A DNA stretch of 64,000 bases from Planctomycetota bacterium (lineage in GTDB: Bacteria; Planctomycetota; PUPC01; JACPCR01): positions 33,732 to 97,731 of the forward strand of contig JACPCR010000079.1 in NCBI GenBank assembly GCA_016179685.1, given 5' to 3'. The notes beneath the pieces were generated by a model, which saw only the letters and a list, made by a program, of their open reading frames with translations, was not told where the DNA came from and made no database searches. Each line of letters opens with the position of its first letter. Position 1 is the first letter of the stretch. Both the position numbers and the translations under genes were made by a program. Positions 28,178 to 38,453 of this stretch are shown one piece after another.

Positions 28178-31100
28178 TTGACCCATGACTCTTTGGCCCG
28201 TCGCAGGCCCCATTCCTTGGCCGTCTCGATGAACGCTTCAGCCTGGGCTGGCCTTCTTGTGCTGCTTCCCGTGGCAGCTTGGCCCGAGACCTTCACCGTC
28301 CAGATCGTCAAGGCCGACAGGCCGGGTGAATTGGTTCACGTGCTGGACGCTGAGACGGCGAAGCTCCGCGCCGAGGGTGGCGAAGGCTACCCGGAAAGCG
28401 CCCACGGCGGTCACGATCGCCAGGGCTTTCGCGTCACCACCTGGCTGAAATACGTCAGCATCGACGGACGCCGCGTCTTCGAAAAACGATATCAGGGAAG
28501 GTTCCTTTTTCGCGAAGCCTCTGCCCAGGTCGACCTCGATGACGGCGCCCACGTCCTCAATCCCGGCAGACACTCTATCGACATCCGGAATGGCCAGGCC
28601 TCGTCGCGGGACACCGATATCCGAATCGAAGGTTCGACGATCTCCCTCACCTGTTACCCGGTCCAGTTTTGCGCGCTCAATAAGTCCGTAGACCCCCTGT
28701 CGCCGCTAGCCGATCGCATGGCGCATCTGCCTGGCACGCTCTTCAACGTCCAAGTATGGAGCGGAGAGGACCAAACGGGACCGGACGTTCCCAAGGACCC
28801 GAAGGGCATCCGATGGGATGACGTTCTGGACGTCCATACCGATTTCAAACCCCTGACGGTTTATCTGCCCGCCAATACCATGCAGCCGGCCTACCGCGTT
28901 CTTCCCTCACAGGATGAATTCACCCTGGAACGCGGGCAGGTGGCGCTGCTCCGGCCAAAAAGGACGGCGTCCCCCGATCCAGATGGAGACCCAGCAGCAC
29001 CCCCGCCTGTGGAAGCGCTTGCCTCCACAGGCATCTTTGTGGAAGCACCCGCATCCGTCTGGATTCCCCGCTACACCTCCAGGGCCATCTTCCGCTGCAA
29101 GACGCCCCATCCCCTTTACGCCTCTCTTTCAAATGTGTTTGAAATTCACGCCCAGGGGGACGGTGTGGCCGCCGACACCTTTGAAGAGCAGACGACTTAC
29201 GACCAGTTCGCCGACCTCGTGGGGCACGAATTCCTCGCCGGCATCCCGGGCCTCAAACCGCCCCAGGGACTCCTGATTCCCAGCGATTTCCCAGCGTTTC
29301 CGCATCGCCTGCTCCTGGCCGACAATCGAAATCCGGCATCGAATGATGCCCGGCTTCTTGCCGCCGCCCTCGAACGCAACGTCTGCCGGATGGGCGAAAG
29401 CCTGACCGCCCGCGTCCAGGTTCTCGACTTGCCCCAAAGGGATACCCTCGGCAGTGGAGAGGTCCGTGCCTTCGTCCAGCAGCGGAGTCCATTGACTGGA
29501 AAGTCCGAGTGGCTGCCGGTGAAGACCGAGCCCGCAGGGCCAAAGGACCTCTTTCGCCTGAACTTTTCGGAGAATATTCCGGGCCTCTATACCCTGCGCC
29601 TCGCCGTCGATCGACCGGGAAGCGTCTCGCCCGCTTCCGACCTATTTGCCGACTTTGCCGTCGGCCTCAGGGCCGCCGCCGGCAAGGCCCATTCCCTCTC
29701 CCTGTTCACCCCATACAACAGGGAGGCGTTCACCGAAGGCGAGCCCTTCGAGCTGGTCGCCTTGGTCCACAGCGAGTCGCCTCTCTCCGGCGTCCTGACC
29801 GTCCAGCTCCAAGACGATTCCGGGGCCGTGTCGAAAGAGTGGGTGCGCAAGGAGATACCGGCGTTGCCGCCCGGGAAACACACCTTCCACTTCGTCATCC
29901 CAGCCGCCCTGACCGCCTCGCTGCGCCCGGGCATCTACCGCCTGGACGGATCGTTCAACGGATGCCACACCTACGGCAAGACCATCCGGTTGGTGAGTCG
30001 GACACGTCCCAGCTCCCTGGTCATCGCCCACCAACCCTCGTGGGAAGGGCACATCAACGACGCTTTCAAGACCGATCCGGGTCTCGATCACCTGTTCGAA
30101 GGGCTGCAGGCCATGGGGGTGAACCAGTTGATCGAGACCCCGGGCGCTGGGGCCCGCCATGAACCCGTCCCGATCCAGGAAGAGGTTCTGACCGGAGCGG
30201 CGTCGGGCCTGCCTGCTGCCGACCACGGTTATCAGCCCACGCTCTTGGAGAAAGTTCTGGACCGCGCTCTGGGCGCGCAGATGGACGTCTGGTTGTGGAG
30301 AAGCCGGCTGGTCGAAAATCTGCGCTGGGGCCCTTTCGAGGAGCTGGACGTCGACCGCGGTGTGGTCCAGTTTTATGCCCTGCTGGGCCGCCGGTTTCCC
30401 CACGTGCGAGGCATCGATTTCGGATGGTGGGAAGCCGTCGAATACGTCGATATGGGCTCACGCTCCGGGTCCATCCCCGAACACGAACGCGTGCGGGAAC
30501 AGGTGCTCCTGCCCCAGCGTTTCAAGGAAAGATACGGACTCGAATGCCCCACCCAGGCCGAATTGGCGGAATATACCGAGACCGGGAAGGACGTGAACGG
30601 AGTCACCGACCGATGGTGCAAGTTCTACGAGTTGAAGTGCGAGTTGATCCCGGAAACCTTCCGTCTCTATCGCGAGGCCGTGCAGGAGGTGAACTCGGAC
30701 CTGTTGACGACCTGGACCGAGCAGGATGTGATGGTGGCCAGCCCCGGAGCGGCTCTCATTCCCGAGATCGCCTATCGCGGCACGCCCATCAGCCGCTGGC
30801 AGAGCACCCACGAAAACGGGACGCGGCCGCTGGTCACCCCCTTGATGACCGCACTGGGGAAGTACGACGATTCTGCCCGCGTCTCTACCATCGAGAGCCA
30901 CCTGCACTTTCATATCCCGCGCGTCCAGCAGAACCACTTCCGCCTCTGGCAACGCGTGCTGATGTCCGTCGCCTGCGGGGCCGACGAGATCGGCTACTCC
31001 TTCACAGATGCCTATCAGCCGGTCCGGCGCATGGACATGATCAGCCCCTACGGATTCATCACTCGCAATCACCTCATCGAGCAGATTGCCGTCTCCTCCC

Positions 31101-34100
31101 TCAATCGAGCCCTGACTCTGTACTCGGGAATCCTGGAGAACGCCAGGCGGGAACGCGACCTCGCCATCCTCCATTCCATGACGCAGCTTGGTTTCGAACA
31201 CGTCTATTTCGGCGCCGAATGGCATAACAACGATCCGCTCTGCCGATACGTCGATACGCCCTTTCACCGGGGCGCCCACCTCCTCCGCGTCCATAGCGCT
31301 TTCTACGCCCTTCTGTCGTCCCACTGCCCCGCGGACATCATCGGGGAAAAAGCCATCCTCGCGGGAGGCCTCTCACGCTACAAGGGCCTGGTCCTCACCG
31401 GCATCGAGCTGCCGCTTCCAAGTCCGGTCAGCACGGCCATCGAAGCCTTCATCCGAAACGGCGGCGTCGTGCTCATGGACCAGCACTGCAGGACCCCCGT
31501 CACCGGGGCCGTCCGGCTCGATTTTGGATTCGATTTCGTCCGGGCCGGCTGGTCCAACCGCAAAGAGTACCGCGGCATGCAGTTCGAATATGCTAGGGTC
31601 AAAGATGACCTGGACCGGGTCCTGGACACCCGGTTTCAGAAGAAAATCGACTGCGACTCCTGGACCGTTCTCCTCTCCAGCCTCAAGTGGGGCGATAGCC
31701 GCTTCCTGGTCGCCGCCGGAAACCGAATCGTCAAAGATACGTTCTTCCAAGGGGCCTATGAACGCGAGCCCATCCTGGCCAACGTCATCCTCTCGGGACC
31801 GCCCCCCGTGGTCTACGATCTCTTCGAGATGAAAAGGCTCGACTTGGAGGCGGCCGAGGCGGGCCGGTGGCGCTTCCCGGCCGACCTGACCCGGGTCGGG
31901 GCCAGGCTCTACGCGCTGCTGCCCGCGGAGGTCTCCGCGCCCGAACTGCACGCCAGCCGATCCGTCGGCACGGGCGAGCGCCTGGCCGTCACGGTCTCCA
32001 TCCACACCTCCGAGGGCCAGCCCATCAACGTCCTGACGCCACTGGAGATGACCGTGCTCCAGCCGGACGGAACGATACGATATCGGGTCTATCGGGCGAT
32101 CCGTGGCCCGCAGCCTCTTTCCGAAGCCTTCACGATTGCGGAGAACGACCCCCCGGGCGCGTGGCGGGCCGTTGCCCGGGAACTCTTTGCGGGGCGGGCC
32201 TCGCAAGTCGAGTTCATCGTGGAGGCCAAGGACAGCCAGCAGACCCTGGCCATCGAGGCCGCTCCCGTGGCCGTTTACGGAGCAGAGAGAATCCGGCGCT
32301 TCTGCGCCTCTCAGAAGGAGGTCATCGTTCCCTACGACGCCGTGCCGCAGACTTCGGCCGGGCGGACCGAGACGGGGTGTTCGCTGGCCCTGGCCCAGCG
32401 ATTGCAACAGTCCCTGAACGCCCTCGGAATTCACGGAGAACTGTGGCCCGTCCAGGCCTTCGCTACATGGCGGCAGAATATCCCTTCCACCGACCCCAAC
32501 CGGGCGGAGAAACAGGTCGGCCCCGATTTGATGTTCAAGGGCAACGTCGTCATTGCGGATATCGGGGGCGGCAGCTCGCTGGGCAGAAGCCTGGTCCAGG
32601 CGGGGGTCATCCCCGTCCGCGTCACGCCGGACTTCCCGGGCCCCGGCCGGGGCGCGCTCCTCGCCATCCCATCACCCTTCTCCTTCGGATACGAGGCGCT
32701 CGTCGTTTCCGGCGGCGATGAGGCCGGCTTCGCCCTGGCGCTCTCCGCCTTGGCCCAGCCTGCCCAGCTTCACGATGTCGCCAGTCCGCACCCGCCAGAC
32801 GTCCCGGCCCGCACCGAAGACCTCGCCTCTTCGACGCCCGTCGCCGCCGAGGACCTGCGCAGTTACCCCAAAGGTGTCACCCCGGGCCTGAATGGCATGC
32901 CGGTCCTGCACGTGGTCGCTTCCCCAGACGGCAGCCGCATCCTCGCAGCCACTGAGAACTTCATGAAAAACATCTTCTTGCTCGATGAAAAGGGTCGCAT
33001 CCTTTGGTCGGGCAAGGGGGCAAAAAAGTGGCCATCCCGTTGCCGTCTCACACCAGGAAATGAAGTCATGGTCGCCGATGCCTCCGGCGGCGTCTACCAC
33101 CTCGATAGCCAGGGGAAACCTGTTCGCCGCTTCCCCGAGCTTCTTTCCGCCGACCTCTCCGAGGACGGGCAGGTTCTCCTGGCCGCTGGCAAGGACCTGA
33201 CCCTCGGAATGAAAGCGGACGGCAGCGTGCTCTGGATGGAGGACTACTTCCCCCAACGGCTGACCTATGGACAACTCCGTTCCGGCGAGCCACGCGACGA
33301 CCTGGTGGCCCTCTCACCCAACGGGCAGACCGGCTTCGTTTTCAACTGGGGGACCGAAACCAGCGGCAAGTCGAACCTGCCGGTCCGCTGGATGCGAGCC
33401 GTGGAGATGAGGAGCGGCCGCGTCCTCTCCCGCTTCGAGTTCAAGCCGCACGAGTCGCTGTTCGACCCCTACATGCGCAACCTGAATATGTCCGTCCGGT
33501 TCAGCCGGAACGGGGCGACGGTTGCCGTGGCTAACATGACCGGTCACCTCTTCTTGTTTTCTGCGGACGGCGCCCAGCTCCTGGGCTCCCACTTCGAACG
33601 CGGCCAGATCCTGACCGCGCCGCTCGAGAAGATGGGAAACAGCCTCTCCCCTTTCACCTCTCCCACCGCGTGGGAATCCAGGGCCAGCCCACAGTTTATC
33701 GACCTCCGGCCGGACGGCTCGCAGGTCTTGGCCGGTTTTTCCAACCATCGCGTCGTGCTTTTGGACCGTTCCTGCCGCGTCCTGAATGTCCTGACGTTTC
33801 CTGGCGTCGTCGTTTCCGGCGCGTTCCTGAAGCAGGGCTTCGTGATCTACGCCGGAGGCATCCTTCACGCCTACGACGCCTCGGCCAAGGAGTTGTGGAG
33901 CCGACCCCTGCCCGTCCTTTACACACTGACTGCGCTCCCCGATGGCAACGCCGTCATCGGCGGCAGCTCCGGTGGCTTCGTCACTCGCATCGAGGCCGAT
34001 GGCACCGTCGCCTGGACCATCGACCTCCACCCGGAAAGCCTCGGCGACGTCGATGAGCTGTTCCGGTCCCTCGCCTCTGCACATGAGGTCGCTTGCGGCC

Positions 34101-36184
34101 CCAAGTCTGCCGCCAAGACCCTGCTCGATGACCTCGCCAGTCAGGTCGCTCTCTCCGAAAACCTCTTGCTGCCGCTCGAAAACCCCGTGGCCTGGACGGG
34201 CACGTCCTGGTCCGTCCTTCCCGAGGACGCCGGCGCCCTTCAGCGCCTCCGGCTCTCCGGAAACGGCTTCGCCGAACAAACCATCACCCGTGACTTGCAG
34301 CCCCTCTCGACGTACTTCTTCTCCGCTTGGTGGAAGGCGACGGATGCCTCCGATTCCCTGCACGTGTCCGCCACGGTCCGAGAGGAAAACACCGGGGACG
34401 TCACGGTCGAACAAACGGCTCAAGTCGGGGACCCCGATGGGATGGAGCTGCTGCTGCCCATCAAGACGGGGCCTCACCCGGCTTCCCTGACGGTCAAACT
34501 CGAGGCCGTGGCTCGAAACACCCTCGAAGTGACTCGAATGGGCATTCACCGGGCCTGGATCGATTCCCCCAATGTCGCGGGAGTGCCCGCCGCCTACACG
34601 GGGATCACCCCGGAGGCAAGAAAGCAGGCGGCTCGGTCCCTGATCGTTCAGTTCAGTCACCTGGAGGGAAATCTTCAGGAAGCGGTGATCCCGGACCCCC
34701 TCGAGATGCTCGACGGGCGCATCGTGCGCCGCGGCGATAGCCATTGGACCGCAGGCGACATCGGCCAAATGGGCGGCGTACAGATCACTTTCCTCCGGCC
34801 GCAGACCATCGGCCTCGTCGCTTTTTACGACGATCCTGCCCATCCCGAGGCCTTCATGAAACAGTACCAGATCGAATACTGGTCCGAAAAACCGAAACCC
34901 AAAGAAGACCAGACCGAAAAACATTCCGAGAAAAAGGCAGACGAGATCGAGTTCACCGATGAGTGGAGCGGCGAATGGAAGAACTTGCTCGTCGAGCGCG
35001 ATTCGAAAAGCCCGGCCCACTTTCACAGGCTGGCCTCGCCCATCACCTCCCGACAGTTCCGCATCTCGGGCCTGCTCAACCGAGGCCTGCCGCCCAGAGA
35101 CGAGGATACCCGCATCACCGAGGTGGAGCTATATGAGACCCGCTGGGACACCGCCGGCGGATCGGTCCGGCGCACCTACTTTCGGGCAAACGCCGGGATG
35201 GAAGGCCCCCTCAAGATCGTCAAGTCATTGCTGGGCGGCAGAAGGTTCACCCAGTCCGCTCCGGTCTACGCCGATGGACTCCTTTACCTCTCCTCCGGGG
35301 GCACCCTGTCCGCCTTCAGCATGGATGACCTGGCACAGCGGTGGACCTTTGACGTCCGGGAGGAAACAGCCATCCAGGCGACGCCTACCGTGACCGGCGA
35401 CCTCGTCCTCCTGGGCGGACTCGACTACGAACTGCGGGCGTTGAAGGCCTCCACCGGCGAACTGGTCTGGACGTTCGCCACCGACTTCAAGATCACCGGC
35501 TCGCCCTGCGTGCTGGGCGAACGCGTGTTCGTCGGGTCCGGCGACGGCCGCCTCTACGCCCTCAACCTGGCCTCTGGAGAACTCCTCTGGAGTCTGGAGA
35601 TCGGGCAGACCATCTCGTCCTCCGTGGCCACCGATGGCGAGATGGTCTTCTTCACCTCGCTCAATCACCGGGCCTATGCCGTCGACCCGAAAATGGGCAA
35701 GGAAAAATGGTCCTTCGAAACGGGCGATGCTGTCCGCTCGGGCGTCGCCGTCACCGACCCTGCCGTCTTCTTCGGCTCCGATGATGGCAAGGTCTACGCC
35801 ATCGAAAAGACATCGGGAAAACCGATCTGGTCGCATTCGACGGGAGGCTACATTGAGGCGTCACCCGCGGCGGACGGGAACACCCTCTACATCGGGTCCG
35901 TGGACGGCGTCTTCAGGGCCCTGGACATGCATAACGGCGCCCTGAGGTGGCAGGTGAATGCTCAGTCCCCTGTCCGTTGCACCGCACTCGTGCTCGGGAA
36001 CGAGGTCCTCTTTCATGCAGACGACGGTGTTCTTCGCATGCTGAACGCTCAGGATGGCCGGGAACTGGCCCAGGTCAGGCTGCCCGCCCGCGGCCTCACG
36101 GACATCACTCCCATGGGAAATATGCTCATCGTGGGAACTCGATCCGGATACTCCTTCGTGACGGTTGGCGCAGAGAAGAAGTAG
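28178..36184 (+). CDS. Giant secreted multi-domain protein with two beta-propellers
   Basis: About 2650-2668 residues. The signal peptide (hydrophobic SAWAGLLVLLPVAAW) follows an RRR stretch if TTG 28178 or 28193 is the start; ATG 28229 is the only ATG candidate. Residues 40-650 are beta-rich adhesin-like segments. Residues about 690-970 resemble a glycosidase barrel (IDFGWWEAVEYVD, LTTWTEQDVMV), followed near 1060-1120 by a GATase-like piece (YKGLVLTGIELPLPS, IRNGGVVLMD). A first propeller spans about 1565-1955 (VVASPDGSRILAATENFMKN, SPNGQTGFVFNW), a discoidin-like domain about 2190-2320, and an eight-bladed PQQ-type propeller about 2340-2665 with repeats like VFVGSGDGRLYALNLASGEL. Probably periplasmic or surface-exposed polysaccharide handling; specific activity unknown. 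Confidence 0.85.
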   Translation: MTHDSLARRRPHSLAVSMNASAWAGLLVLLPVAAWPETFTVQIVKADRPGELVHVLDAETAKLRAEGGEGYPESAHGGHDRQGFRVTTWLKYVSIDGRRVFEKRYQGRFLFREASAQVDLDDGAHVLNPGRHSIDIRNGQASSRDTDIRIEGSTISLTCYPVQFCALNKSVDPLSPLADRMAHLPGTLFNVQVWSGEDQTGPDVPKDPKGIRWDDVLDVHTDFKPLTVYLPANTMQPAYRVLPSQDEFTLERGQVALLRPKRTASPDPDGDPAAPPPVEALASTGIFVEAPASVWIPRYTSRAIFRCKTPHPLYASLSNVFEIHAQGDGVAADTFEEQTTYDQFADLVGHEFLAGIPGLKPPQGLLIPSDFPAFPHRLLLADNRNPASNDARLLAAALERNVCRMGESLTARVQVLDLPQRDTLGSGEVRAFVQQRSPLTGKSEWLPVKTEPAGPKDLFRLNFSENIPGLYTLRLAVDRPGSVSPASDLFADFAVGLRAAAGKAHSLSLFTPYNREAFTEGEPFELVALVHSESPLSGVLTVQLQDDSGAVSKEWVRKEIPALPPGKHTFHFVIPAALTASLRPGIYRLDGSFNGCHTYGKTIRLVSRTRPSSLVIAHQPSWEGHINDAFKTDPGLDHLFEGLQAMGVNQLIETPGAGARHEPVPIQEEVLTGAASGLPAADHGYQPTLLEKVLDRALGAQMDVWLWRSRLVENLRWGPFEELDVDRGVVQFYALLGRRFPHVRGIDFGWWEAVEYVDMGSRSGSIPEHERVREQVLLPQRFKERYGLECPTQAELAEYTETGKDVNGVTDRWCKFYELKCELIPETFRLYREAVQEVNSDLLTTWTEQDVMVASPGAALIPEIAYRGTPISRWQSTHENGTRPLVTPLMTALGKYDDSARVSTIESHLHFHIPRVQQNHFRLWQRVLMSVACGADEIGYSFTDAYQPVRRMDMISPYGFITRNHLIEQIAVSSLNRALTLYSGILENARRERDLAILHSMTQLGFEHVYFGAEWHNNDPLCRYVDTPFHRGAHLLRVHSAFYALLSSHCPADIIGEKAILAGGLSRYKGLVLTGIELPLPSPVSTAIEAFIRNGGVVLMDQHCRTPVTGAVRLDFGFDFVRAGWSNRKEYRGMQFEYARVKDDLDRVLDTRFQKKIDCDSWTVLLSSLKWGDSRFLVAAGNRIVKDTFFQGAYEREPILANVILSGPPPVVYDLFEMKRLDLEAAEAGRWRFPADLTRVGARLYALLPAEVSAPELHASRSVGTGERLAVTVSIHTSEGQPINVLTPLEMTVLQPDGTIRYRVYRAIRGPQPLSEAFTIAENDPPGAWRAVARELFAGRASQVEFIVEAKDSQQTLAIEAAPVAVYGAERIRRFCASQKEVIVPYDAVPQTSAGRTETGCSLALAQRLQQSLNALGIHGELWPVQAFATWRQNIPSTDPNRAEKQVGPDLMFKGNVVIADIGGGSSLGRSLVQAGVIPVRVTPDFPGPGRGALLAIPSPFSFGYEALVVSGGDEAGFALALSALAQPAQLHDVASPHPPDVPARTEDLASSTPVAAEDLRSYPKGVTPGLNGMPVLHVVASPDGSRILAATENFMKNIFLLDEKGRILWSGKGAKKWPSRCRLTPGNEVMVADASGGVYHLDSQGKPVRRFPELLSADLSEDGQVLLAAGKDLTLGMKADGSVLWMEDYFPQRLTYGQLRSGEPRDDLVALSPNGQTGFVFNWGTETSGKSNLPVRWMRAVEMRSGRVLSRFEFKPHESLFDPYMRNLNMSVRFSRNGATVAVANMTGHLFLFSADGAQLLGSHFERGQILTAPLEKMGNSLSPFTSPTAWESRASPQFIDLRPDGSQVLAGFSNHRVVLLDRSCRVLNVLTFPGVVVSGAFLKQGFVIYAGGILHAYDASAKELWSRPLPVLYTLTALPDGNAVIGGSSGGFVTRIEADGTVAWTIDLHPESLGDVDELFRSLASAHEVACGPKSAAKTLLDDLASQVALSENLLLPLENPVAWTGTSWSVLPEDAGALQRLRLSGNGFAEQTITRDLQPLSTYFFSAWWKATDASDSLHVSATVREENTGDVTVEQTAQVGDPDGMELLLPIKTGPHPASLTVKLEAVARNTLEVTRMGIHRAWIDSPNVAGVPAAYTGITPEARKQAARSLIVQFSHLEGNLQEAVIPDPLEMLDGRIVRRGDSHWTAGDIGQMGGVQITFLRPQTIGLVAFYDDPAHPEAFMKQYQIEYWSEKPKPKEDQTEKHSEKKADEIEFTDEWSGEWKNLLVERDSKSPAHFHRLASPITSRQFRISGLLNRGLPPRDEDTRITEVELYETRWDTAGGSVRRTYFRANAGMEGPLKIVKSLLGGRRFTQSAPVYADGLLYLSSGGTLSAFSMDDLAQRWTFDVREETAIQATPTVTGDLVLLGGLDYELRALKASTGELVWTFATDFKITGSPCVLGERVFVGSGDGRLYALNLASGELLWSLEIGQTISSSVATDGEMVFFTSLNHRAYAVDPKMGKEKWSFETGDAVRSGVAVTDPAVFFGSDDGKVYAIEKTSGKPIWSHSTGGYIEASPAADGNTLYIGSVDGVFRALDMHNGALRWQVNAQSPVRCTALVLGNEVLFHADDGVLRMLNAQDGRELAQVRLPARGLTDITPMGNMLIVGTRSGYSFVTVGAEKK

Positions 36185-36411
36185 CACGAATCCTTGAGGT
36201 CAATCCATCGGAGGGACTTACCAAACCTTGCTGGACTCGCCCTTTGCTTTTTTCATCAGCAGATCAGCATGAGTTCCGTAGTTGGCAGATTCAGCAAGAT
36301 AGGAAATCCTTCCACACTTCCCTATCTGAAGAACCGGAAAACCCAGACGATGGCACTGTCTGTTGAGCACTGGACCGTTCTTTCCATCGCCCCTTCTCCT
36401 GCCTTCTACCA

Positions 36412-37992
36412 TTGTCCTTGAAGCGCCCCTCTTTCACCGTTCTCGCCCTAGCCTTAGTCTGGAACAGCCGCTTTGGCCCCGGACCCGCCTACGCCCACGA
36501 GGTCGAGTACTATGATCTGGCCTCCCTCTACTGGCTCTCCGACCTCGCCGTCGAAGCCATCGAGCCGGACTACCAGACGGGACCCCTGTTCCTCAAGGGC
36601 GAAGTTCGCGTCCTCCAATGCTTCAAAGGCGGCCTCCGCGAAGGAGAAACCGCCACGGTTTCCCTGAAACCCTGCGAGGAGTATCCGCCGTCCGATCCCG
36701 CTCCCGGGATGGCAACCGGGGTGGCGGCTGGGGCCGCCACCCCGGGCAAAGCAGCCGCCGTCCCCTCTCGCGTGGTCATGTTCCTCCTCAACAGCGGTGA
36801 CGGCAAAACCTACCAGCCGCTCTCGAACGGAGTCAAGTACCTCACGGGCACTCGGATTCTGAGCTACCGGTTGAACCATATCCCCCAGCCGCCGCAAAGG
36901 GTCCTACAGACAGCGGAATTCGTTGATGTCGAAGAGGGCCAGGCCTATTCCGAAAAGGCGTTCCGCGAGGACCTCCGGCGCGCCGTCGAGCGTGCCCGGG
37001 CATTCTCGGCCCCTCACCAGGCGAAAGACTGCCCCGGGCTGATCCCCTTCCTAAAAAATGAACGTATCGCTTCCCAGGGGAAAACGGATGAGCTGTCTTG
37101 CGAGACGGCTCGAATCCTGGCTGAACAGGCCGACCCCGAATTCGTGTTCGAAAGTTGCCGGGAGCCCGCCGGCCTCTGCCTCAAGGCGCTGTCGATTCTG
37201 CGAAACGGGTTCGGCAACCCCGACCGCTTCGACTTCCTCTGGCGCGTCACGTCGGACAGCAGAGCCAGTGAAAAATCCGAAGCCCTGGCCTTCGAGCTGC
37301 TAGCGCTCAACCGCCAGGCCGGGTACTTCACCGGATCCCCCACCCCTGAAAGGGAACGCCTTCAGACACAGTTCCGTGACCAGGTGCTCCGGCAGGCCTC
37401 TTTCCGGCTCTCCAGCTCGAATTCGCCGGTCCGCGTCCTCGGCGCCGCAGGCGTGATCTTCGCCTGGCATCCGGCCAGGAAAGGTTCGACCCCTTCCGCG
37501 CCCCTCGATGATCCGGCGATGGAAAACCTGCGGAACGCCATCGAGGCCCAGGGAAATCCTTACTGCCAGTTCAAGCTGCTGAAGTACTATTGCGGGTTGG
37601 GGCAAGCGCCCGCCTACCGGAGCTTCTTCCACGATGCCCTCGACCTCGTCGGCGGGCCCCCGGAGGGCCTGCATGCCGAGACCATCGAAGTTTTTGCCCT
37701 CGATCCTGAGCGCTGGAAGGCTATCGAACGGCCTCCGATCCTGATGGCGGAATCTCTTGACCCCGCATCCAGGGACCGAATTTACTCTGCGGTCAGCGAT
37801 GACGCTACGGACGAAAAGTGGCGAAAACTACGAGACTCGGCCGCTGAATGCCTCGAGCGGCTGCCCTATGCGTCACGCTTTGACGAACCCCTCCCGCCCG
37901 GCGCCTATCGCCTCCGCGTGCGCGGCGAATACATCTTCAATGGGCAAAAAAAGGTCTGGTCGAGCCTGCCCAGTCAACCCGTTCAGAAATAG
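36412..37992 (+). CDS. Secreted hypothetical protein
   Basis: 526 residues from a TTG start (36412, or TTG 36418). The N-terminal signal peptide is FTVLALALVWNSRFGPGPAYA, with a likely AYA cleavage site before HEVEYYD. Residues 30-140 contain beta strands of the kind VEAIEPDYQTGPLFLKGEVR and VLQCFKGGLREGETATVSL, followed by a helical HEAT-like part (ARILAEQADPEFVFESC, LFFHDAL). This resembles secreted proteins that couple a beta-sandwich with armadillo-like repeats. No catalytic motif seen. The preceding 227 bases (36185-36411) show no other feature. Co-export with the giant protein upstream is possible. Confidence 0.7.
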   Translation: MSLKRPSFTVLALALVWNSRFGPGPAYAHEVEYYDLASLYWLSDLAVEAIEPDYQTGPLFLKGEVRVLQCFKGGLREGETATVSLKPCEEYPPSDPAPGMATGVAAGAATPGKAAAVPSRVVMFLLNSGDGKTYQPLSNGVKYLTGTRILSYRLNHIPQPPQRVLQTAEFVDVEEGQAYSEKAFREDLRRAVERARAFSAPHQAKDCPGLIPFLKNERIASQGKTDELSCETARILAEQADPEFVFESCREPAGLCLKALSILRNGFGNPDRFDFLWRVTSDSRASEKSEALAFELLALNRQAGYFTGSPTPERERLQTQFRDQVLRQASFRLSSSNSPVRVLGAAGVIFAWHPARKGSTPSAPLDDPAMENLRNAIEAQGNPYCQFKLLKYYCGLGQAPAYRSFFHDALDLVGGPPEGLHAETIEVFALDPERWKAIERPPILMAESLDPASRDRIYSAVSDDATDEKWRKLRDSAAECLERLPYASRFDEPLPPGAYRLRVRGEYIFNGQKKVWSSLPSQPVQK

Positions 37993-38019
37993 TGCGGCAT
38001 TATTCCTGAACGGGTTGAC
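37973..38019. terminator. Perfect 14-bp hairpin spanning a stop codon
   Basis: The arms GTCAACCCGTTCAG (37973-37986) and CTGAACGGGTTGAC (38006-38019) match perfectly. The 19-base loop contains the TAG stop of the secreted protein and the motif AATAGTGCGGCATTAT. The right arm merges into the start of the family 2 repeat. No T-run. The loop motif recurs (inverted) at about 51313-51333. Confidence 0.65.
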
Positions 38020-38228
38020 TCTTAACGCGGTCTTGGGCCGTAGCCCCAGTTGGAGTGGCGGCCTCAGCCATAGTGTGATGACCCCACGCCTAACGCAGCC
38101 CAAAGGCCGCAACCCAACAAGGCTCGGAAAGGTGTCCCGCCTCAGGTGGGTCGGGAATCGACTGACACCCAAAACCGACACCTTTCAGCATCTCCCCCGG
38201 GTTCCCACCGGGTGCCCAAGGAGTGGGA
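38017..38228. repeat. Dispersed intergenic repeat family 2, copy 3 (with insertion)
   Basis: Starts GACTCTTAACGCGG, then about 75 unrelated bases. It resumes with CAACCCAACAAGGCTCGG and AAAGGTGTC, has a degenerate TGACACC section, and ends CACCTTTCAGCATCTCCC with the CCGGGTGCCCA block. It has the same block order as 15588-15749 and 18661-18822. Confidence 0.7.
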
Positions 38229-38288
38229 GCCGTGCGGCGTGGAGATCGTCTACTGGTCACCGATCCTTCGCGCTTCTTGGTTCCCGGC

Positions 38289-38453
38289 TAACTCCTTAGT
38301 GAACGCTGCTTCAATTGTGCGCAGCCATGCGGATTGGCGCTCAAATTTCTAGCTGACGCCGCGTCGGAAACATGCTATACCTGGGGTATGGCCGATGCAA
38401 GACTGCAAGAGCTTGAGCGTGACAATAGGCATCTTGAACGCGTGGTTGAGATG
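38289..38453. repeat. Dispersed repeat family 3, copy 1
   Basis: About 165 bases nearly identical to 63834-64000. It begins TAACTCCTTAGTGAACGCTG and includes TTCAATTGTGCGCAGCCATG and ATGCTATACC. The last third encodes MADARLQELERDNRHLERVV from ATG 38388. In this copy the reading frame runs straight into antisense sequence of the GHKL ATPase gene, so the downstream gene is missing. The junction lies between 38454 and about 38510. Confidence 0.8.

Noticed and set aside
33314..35026. 570-codon minus-strand ORF
   Set aside because: Antisense shadow of the propeller region of the giant secreted protein, caused by high GC at third positions.
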